A stretch of 11,990 nt of DNA from Acidimicrobiales bacterium. Lineage in GTDB: Bacteria; Actinomycetota; Acidimicrobiia; Acidimicrobiales; SHLQ01. Location of the stretch: assembly GCA_013002375.1 (NCBI GenBank), contig JABDJW010000167.1:1-11990 (forward strand), written 5' to 3'. Shown one piece after another: positions 6,840 to 10,146 of the stretch. The translations under genes and the position numbers were made by a program. Within the stretch, counting starts at the first letter, position 1. The number at the start of each line of letters is the position of its first letter. The notes beneath the pieces were generated by a model, which was not told the origin of the DNA, searched no databases, and was given only the letters and a program-made list of their open reading frames with translations.

Positions 6840-6851
6840 CCCGACGTCGGG
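6840..6851. promoter_or_regulatory. Perfect 12-bp palindrome CCCGACGTCGGG
   Basis: A fully self-complementary dodecamer centred about 58 bp upstream of the TAGAGT box, roughly 65-70 bp upstream of the expected transcription start. This is a typical place for an activator site, but no known consensus is recognised. Confidence 0.3.
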
Positions 6852-6987
6852 ACCCTGAAGCGCACGCACCCCCGTCGCCACGGTGACGAGGGCGGGTGCC
6901 GACAAACGAGAACATCTTCTTGGCCGCATCGATAGGAGCGAAGGTATCAGCAGCCCAGAACACCGGGCGACAAGGCACAAGAAGCAC

Positions 6988-7092
6988 AGATCGCTGTGGT
7001 GGAGGATCCCGCCCCAAAGCCACAGCGTTTCGGATGATTGGCATCCCGCCGTCAGTCTCCGAACGGCGGGGAGGGCTCCGGCCCTCCCCGCC
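6988..7092 (+). repeat. Three-hairpin repeat element, copy A1
   Basis: This copy starts with AGATCGCTGTGGTGGAGG and can fold into three consecutive stem-loops on the plus-strand reading. Stem I pairs CGCTGTGG (6992-6999) with CCACAGCG (7020-7027). Stem II pairs GATTG (7036-7040) with CAGTC (7053-7057), including one G-T wobble. Stem III pairs GGCGGGGAGGGC (7065-7076) with GCCCTCCCCGCC (7081-7092) around a TCCG loop. Loops I and II both contain ATCCCGCC. No T-run follows stem III in this copy. It is 20 bp away from copy A2. It could be a structured RNA or a REP/MITE-like DNA repeat. Confidence 0.8.
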
Positions 7093-7112
7093 ACCAAATC
7101 GCCAAACCAACA

Positions 7113-7218
7113 AGATCGCTGTGGTGGAGGATCCCGCCCCGAAGCCACAGCATTTTCGGCAGACTGTCATCCCGCCGGCAGTCTCCGAACAGTGAGGAGG
7201 ACTTCGGTCCTCCTCACT
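7113..7218 (+). repeat. Three-hairpin repeat element, copy A2
   Basis: Second tandem copy of the A element. Stem I pairs GCTGTGG (7118-7124) with CCACAGC (7145-7151). Stem II pairs AGACTG (7161-7166) with CAGTCT (7179-7184). Stem III pairs AGTGAGGAGGAC (7191-7202) with GTCCTCCTCACT (7207-7218) around TTCG. Compared with A1, stem III differs at four base pairs and every difference is compensated on the other arm. A2 has one extra base between stems I and II, which breaks any shared reading frame with A1. Loops I and II again carry ATCCCGCC. Confidence 0.8.
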
Positions 7219-7226
7219 TCATTTTT
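7191..7226 (+). terminator. Rho-independent terminator formed by stem III of A2
   Basis: A perfect 12-bp stem with a C(TTCG)G tetraloop is followed by TCATTTTT, the layout of an intrinsic terminator for plus-strand transcription. No plus-strand gene precedes it within the window back to the hydrolase at 4724, so a short non-coding transcript of the A elements is one explanation. On the minus strand no T-run follows. Confidence 0.55.
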
Positions 7227-7254
7227 CCGCAGGCGGGATCCGGCCGCAGAGCGG

Positions 7255-7308
7255 CCTCGACCCGCGCTGCGGCTGCAGCGGAGCTGGCGAGCCGGGCTCC
7301 GCTACCGC
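7255..7308 (+). repeat. Repeat B, copy 1
   Basis: A 54-bp sequence starting CCTCGACCCGCGCTGCGG, matching 7623-7676 at 52 positions. It can fold as CGCTGC-GGCT-GCAGCG (7265-7280) or as AGCGGAGC/GCTCCGCT (7277-7284 with 7296-7303). The stems share bases, so they are alternatives. Confidence 0.8.
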
Positions 7309-7322
7309 TACGCCCTGGGTTG
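7295..7322 (+). repeat. Repeat C, copy 1
   Basis: A 28-bp sequence ending GCTACGCCCTGGGTTG that recurs at 7381-7408 with one mismatch. It overlaps the 3' end of B1, and its second copy follows E1 instead, showing that the modules are shuffled. Confidence 0.75.
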
Positions 7323-7333
7323 GCCTGTGCGAT

Positions 7334-7380
7334 GTTGTGAGGCGCAGCCGAGCAACTCGGCAGCAACCCGAAGGGTTGCC
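7334..7380 (+). repeat. Repeat E, copy 1
   Basis: A 47-bp double-hairpin unit: GCCGAG-CAA-CTCGGC (7347-7361), then GCAACCC-GAA-GGGTTGC (7363-7379). Related copies are at 7533-7578 and 7579-7623. A degenerate version of the second hairpin lies at 7455-7470. Confidence 0.8.
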
Positions 7381-7408
7381 GGCTTCGCTACCGCTACGCC
7401 CTGGGTTG
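7381..7408 (+). repeat. Repeat C, copy 2
   Basis: A 28-bp match to 7295-7322 with a single difference (T for C at 7385). It directly follows repeat E1. Confidence 0.75.
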
Positions 7409-7454
7409 CCCGTCAGCGATTGCGGAGCATGCATCGCGTACGGCCTGAACTGCA

Positions 7455-7470
7455 CAACCCCGAAGGGTTG
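7455..7470. repeat. Degenerate copy of the E hairpin
   Basis: CAACCC-CGAA-GGGTTG forms a 6-bp stem with a 4-base loop. It resembles the second hairpin of the E repeats but lacks the flanking first hairpin. Confidence 0.5.
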
Positions 7471-7487
7471 CAGGTAGCGAGCGAGAT

Positions 7488-7522
7488 GGTGTCTGACACC
7501 CGCTGTTGTGGTGTCTGACTCC
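7488..7522 (+). repeat. Palindrome pair GGTGTCTGACACC / GGTGTCTGACTCC
   Basis: The first unit (7488-7500) is a 6-bp inverted repeat around one base. The second (7510-7522) is a direct copy with one change that breaks the outer part of the palindrome. Both are followed by CGC within a shared 'TGGTGTCTGACNCCCGC' context. Confidence 0.65.
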
Positions 7523-7532
7523 CGCCGGCGAC

Positions 7533-7578
7533 GTTGTGAGCGCCAGCGAACAACTCGGCAGCAACCCGCAGGGTTGCC
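7533..7578 (+). repeat. Repeat E, copy 2
   Basis: A 46-bp unit like E1 but with the first hairpin spoiled (GCGAA in place of GCCGAG). The second hairpin, GCAACCC-GCA-GGGTTGC (7561-7577), is intact. It directly abuts E3. Confidence 0.8.
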
Positions 7579-7623
7579 GTGAGGCGCCAGCCGAGCAACT
7601 CGGCAGCAACCCGCAGGGTTGCC
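7579..7623 (+). repeat. Repeat E, copy 3
   Basis: A 45-bp unit with both hairpins intact: GCCGAG-CAA-CTCGGC (7590-7604) and GCAACCC-GCA-GGGTTGC (7606-7622). It runs straight into repeat B2. Confidence 0.8.
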
Positions 7624-7676
7624 CTCGACCCGCGCTGCGGCTGCAGCGGAGCTGGCGAGCCGCGCTTCGCTACCGC
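7623..7676 (+). repeat. Repeat B, copy 2
   Basis: Second copy of the 54-bp B repeat, ending four bases before the stop codon of the minus-strand PIG-L gene. One of its two changes turns a G-C pair of the AGCGGAGC stem into a G-T wobble, so the stem can still form. Read in the minus direction the hairpin comes right after that stop codon, but without a T-run. Confidence 0.8.
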
Positions 7677-7680
7677 AGCC

Positions 7681-8436
7681 CTAGAGCTCGATCAGGCGGA
7701 AGGGTTCGGCGGCGGCGACGGCGTGGGGCGCGCCGGCGGCGGCCAGATCGTCGTGAATACGCCGAGCGAAGGCTTGGTGTTGCTCATCGTCGCCGATGCT
7801 CGTGATCTCCATCGTGGTTTCGAACTGGCTGACGTGGGCCTCGAGGGCGGCGACCTTGTGATCACCGAAGCCGCTGACATCGATGACGACATCGGGCGCT
7901 TCGCACTCGAAGAGCAGCAGATGATCGGGGCGGTGATGTCCGACGCCGTGTTCGGGGTAGAAATGGGGGTCGCGCGCCGCAACCGCACCATCGGTCGCCA
8001 GGAATCCGGCCGCGCGGTGGTCGGGGTGAATACGCCACCGCCGCCACGGATCGTGCCCGAGCAGAACGGTAGGCTCGAGCTCGCGGATGATGCGGGCGAC
8101 CTGGCTGCGCAGGGTCATCGAGGCTTCCAGTTCGCCGTCGACGACCCCCAGGAATCGGACCTCGCCGGTTGCGCCGAGGGCCCGCGCCGCAGCGCGCTGT
8201 TCGTCCTGGCGGCGGGCGACGAGGGCGGCGGTGTCGGCGTCGATGTCCCAGGTGCCTTTGGATCCGTCGGTGCAGATCAGGTGGTGGACCACGCAACCTT
8301 GGCTCGCCCATTTGGCCAGGGTGGCGCCGCACTCGAATTCGACATCGTCGGGATGGGCGGCGATCGCCAGCGCGGAGGCTGGGGTGCCGAAATCTCGCAC
8401 GACGGCGTTGTCGGTGGCGGGCACGCGCATCGGCAC
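7681..8436 (-). CDS. PIG-L/LmbE family deacetylase
   Basis: A 251-residue cytoplasmic zinc hydrolase of the LmbE/PIG-L family, which removes N-acetyl groups from sugar-linked substrates such as the mycothiol precursor GlcNAc-inositol or related compounds. The N-terminal AIAAHPDDVEFECGATL carries the zinc ligands His28 and Asp31 and the catalytic base region (Asp30); RWRIHPDHRAAG supplies the third ligand, His140. HHRPDHLLLFE near 167-177 fits the later active-site strand. At 251 residues it is shorter than typical MshB (~300), so it is safer to name only the family. The GTG at 8436 is chosen because GGAG lies 7 bases upstream; ATG at 8430 and GTG at 8424 are alternatives. It follows cofC with a 2-bp gap, so the two are surely co-transcribed. 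Its 3' end touches the hairpin repeats. Confidence 0.92.
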   Translation of the reverse strand: MPMRVPATDNAVVRDFGTPASALAIAAHPDDVEFECGATLAKWASQGCVVHHLICTDGSKGTWDIDADTAALVARRQDEQRAAARALGATGEVRFLGVVDGELEASMTLRSQVARIIRELEPTVLLGHDPWRRWRIHPDHRAAGFLATDGAVAARDPHFYPEHGVGHHRPDHLLLFECEAPDVVIDVSGFGDHKVAALEAHVSQFETTMEITSIGDDEQHQAFARRIHDDLAAAGAPHAVAAAEPFRLIEL

Positions 8437-8438
8437 GG

Positions 8439-9074
8439 TCAGGCTCCTGCGTCCTGGGGTTTGGTCACCACGTTCTTCGGGGCCTCGAGCACGCTCAGGT
8501 CGTCCGGTGTGTCGACATCCCACGCCAGGTCGTCGTCGAAGTACAGGCGCCGGGGAAGCCCGACGCGCTCGGCTTCGAGCAGGTGGCGAGCGAAGGAGCC
8601 GGGGCCGTAGGCAAATCGAAACCCCGAGCGGGTCGGCAAAGCGATGACGTTGGTACCGTCTCGATGGCGATCGGGCACCAGGGTGATGCCCGCGAAGTCG
8701 CCGACGCGGTCGAGGTCATGGGCCCGGGGGATGTCGGCGTGGGCGACGACCACCCGGTCGATACCTTCGGTCGCCAGGCGGCTGACGCCGTGGGCCACCG
8801 CATCGTTGAGGCCCCGGGCGGGGCGCCAGATGAGGCGGGCGTTCATTCGGTCGGTCCAGCGGGCCACGGCATCATCGTCGGTCACCACGACGACCGGCAG
8901 GTCGTTAGCCGCTTGGGCCACCAAGGTGGCCAGTCGTTCGGCCAACGCGGCTCGTTCCGAGTTGGCCAAGGCCCGGTCGAGGCGCCCCTTCGCCGAACCG
9001 AATGCCTTGACCGGCAACAGCACCGCGGTGGTGGGCGGCAGCCCGGTCGCGGGTTCGGCGGGTGGCGGTGGCAT
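8439..9074 (-). CDS. cofC: F420 biosynthesis guanylyltransferase (CofC/FbiD)
   Basis: A 211-residue nucleotidyltransferase that activates 2-phospholactate (or phosphoenolpyruvate in actinobacteria, where the gene is called fbiD) with GTP for coenzyme F420 synthesis. It has the N-terminal nucleotide-binding strand TAVLLPVKAFGSAKGRLD, the GLNDAVAHG motif near 88-96, VVVAHADIPRA near 108-118, the PDRHRDGTNVIALP motif near 133-146, FAYGPGSFARHLLEA and the C-terminal DVDTPDDL metal/strand motif. This set is specific to CofC rather than to MobA-like relatives. The ATG lies 7 bases behind TACACT, a leaderless-type promoter, and the gene is divergent from gpsA over 61 bp. It heads a two-gene operon with the PIG-L deacetylase. 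The other F420 genes (fbiA, fbiB, fbiC) are not in the window. Confidence 0.93.
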   Translation of the reverse strand: MPPPPAEPATGLPPTTAVLLPVKAFGSAKGRLDRALANSERAALAERLATLVAQAANDLPVVVVTDDDAVARWTDRMNARLIWRPARGLNDAVAHGVSRLATEGIDRVVVAHADIPRAHDLDRVGDFAGITLVPDRHRDGTNVIALPTRSGFRFAYGPGSFARHLLEAERVGLPRRLYFDDDLAWDVDTPDDLSVLEAPKNVVTKPQDAGA

Positions 9075-9081
9075 CGCCGTC

Positions 9082-9087
9082 AGTGTA
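9082..9087 (-). promoter_or_regulatory. Candidate -10 box TACACT of cofC
   Basis: TACACT on the minus strand ends 7 bases before the cofC ATG, consistent with transcription starting at or next to the start codon. No ribosome-binding sequence is seen in between. Confidence 0.45.
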
Positions 9088-9123
9088 GGTCCAGCCGGGG
9101 GTGTCGGTGGCGGGCCGAGGGTC

Positions 9124-9129
9124 TAGGGT
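9124..9129 (+). promoter_or_regulatory. Candidate -10 box TAGGGT of gpsA
   Basis: TAGGGT ends 6 bases before the gpsA ATG, the same hexamer and spacing as upstream of the hydrolase at 3759. No ribosome-binding sequence lies in the 6 bases, which supports a leaderless transcript. Confidence 0.5.
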
Positions 9130-9135
9130 CAGTCG

Positions 9136-10143
9136 ATGGCTGACATCGCAATCGCCGTGCTGGGCGCAGGTTCGTGGGGAACCACGGTTGCGCACCTCGC
9201 CGCCCACAATGGCCCGGCCACGGTCTGGGGCCGGCGCGACGATGTTGCGGCCGATATCAACACGAACCACCGCAACCAGCGCTACCTGGGCGATCGGGCG
9301 CTCCATCCGAACCTCCGGGCCACGACCGACCTCGCCGATGCGGTGAGCAACTGCGATGTCCTGGTGATGGGCATTCCCTGTCAGAGCTTCCGCGATGTCC
9401 TGGGCGAGGCCAGTCATCACCTGCGGGCGTGGGTGCCCGTGGTCAGCCTGTCGAAGGGACTCGAGCGCGACACCCGCATGCGGATGACGCAGGTCATCGA
9501 AGCGGTGGTGCCCGGTCACCCGACCGGTGTGCTCACCGGCCCGAATCTGGCCAAGGAGATCGTCGACGGCCACGCCGCCGCAGCGGTCTTGGCCCTGCCG
9601 GACCCCCAGGTCGCGCAACGGCTGCAGGCGGCGTTCTCCACCGACATGTTCCGGGTCTACACCCATCACGATGTCGTCGGCTGCGAGCTGGCCGGCGCGT
9701 TGAAGAACGTGGTCGCCTTGGCCGCGGGCATGGCCGACGGCCTCGGCGCGGGCGACAACACCCGCGCCGCCGTCATCGCCCGCGGTTTGGCCGAGGTCAC
9801 CCGGGTGGGTACCGCGATGGGTGGCGAACCGGAGACCTTCGCCGGATTGGCCGGCATGGGCGATCTGGTCGCCACCTGTATCAGCCCGCAGAGCCGCAAT
9901 CGCCATGTCGGCGAGGAGTTGGGTCGCGGGAAGTCCCTCGACCAGATCGTCGAGGAGATGAACCAGGTCGCGGAGGGCGTGAAGACCACGCGAGTCGTCA
10001 TGGCCCTCGCCAACGAATTCGGTATCGAGGTCCCGATCACCGAGGCCGTCTTCGGCGTCATCGAGCACGGCTACCCGGCCACCACGGCCTACGACGGCTT
10101 GCTCAAGCGCGACATCGGGCACGAAGTCCACGGGCTCGACTGA
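9136..10143 (+). CDS. gpsA: NAD(P)-dependent glycerol-3-phosphate dehydrogenase
   Basis: A 335-residue enzyme, the usual length for GpsA, which reduces dihydroxyacetone phosphate to sn-glycerol-3-phosphate for phospholipid synthesis in the cytoplasm. The N-terminal Rossmann motif is VLGAGSWGT (8-16). Then follow VSLSKGLE (103-110), LTGPNLAKEI (133-142), the catalytic lysine in GALKNVVALAAGMADGL (Lys190), GDNTRAA (207-212) which binds substrate phosphate and nucleotide, and GLAGMGDLVATC (237-248). GPNLAKE replaces the GPSFAKE seen in enterobacteria. ATG at 9136 places the Rossmann fold at the very N-terminus and fits the leaderless promoter. It is followed after 3 bp by the large unidentified gene, so both are probably one transcript. 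Confidence 0.98.
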   Translation: MADIAIAVLGAGSWGTTVAHLAAHNGPATVWGRRDDVAADINTNHRNQRYLGDRALHPNLRATTDLADAVSNCDVLVMGIPCQSFRDVLGEASHHLRAWVPVVSLSKGLERDTRMRMTQVIEAVVPGHPTGVLTGPNLAKEIVDGHAAAAVLALPDPQVAQRLQAAFSTDMFRVYTHHDVVGCELAGALKNVVALAAGMADGLGAGDNTRAAVIARGLAEVTRVGTAMGGEPETFAGLAGMGDLVATCISPQSRNRHVGEELGRGKSLDQIVEEMNQVAEGVKTTRVVMALANEFGIEVPITEAVFGVIEHGYPATTAYDGLLKRDIGHEVHGLD

Positions 10144-10146
10144 ATC

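Larger units (their letters stand above)
6742..7680. other. Repeat-rich non-coding region of ~940 bp
   Basis: No frame here shows a recognisable protein. The part next to the sigma gene (6742-6860) holds its promoter and two palindromes. From about 6988 to 7680 the DNA is almost wholly made of repeats and hairpins, listed separately. Between them (6861-6987) is an imperfect inverted repeat with GCACCC and GGGTGC arms around 6866-6899 and otherwise nothing I can name. Open frames in this region change frame between repeat copies, which argues against coding. Confidence 0.8.

Noticed and set aside
6742..7170. Upstream extension of the sigma-factor frame to 7170
   Set aside because: It would run through the promoter, the CRP-like site and the A repeats. 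The ATG at 6741 already gives a protein longer than usual, and the added peptide has no sigma-like features.
6988..7218. CRISPR array
   Set aside because: Only two units of ~105 bp with internal stems; there are no short regular repeats with unique spacers and no cas genes.
6883..7518. Several plus-strand open frames over the A and E repeats
   Set aside because: The repeat copies are read in different frames in each and the stems show compensatory changes, so the region is not coding.
7255..7680. Insertion sequence or transposon remnant
   Set aside because: No transposase fragment in any frame and no matching terminal inverted repeats with target duplication; described as extragenic repeats instead.
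8905..10131. 408-residue minus-strand open frame opposite gpsA
   Set aside because: Antisense shadow of an unmistakable gpsA, with a composition dominated by Gly, Asp, His and Arg.
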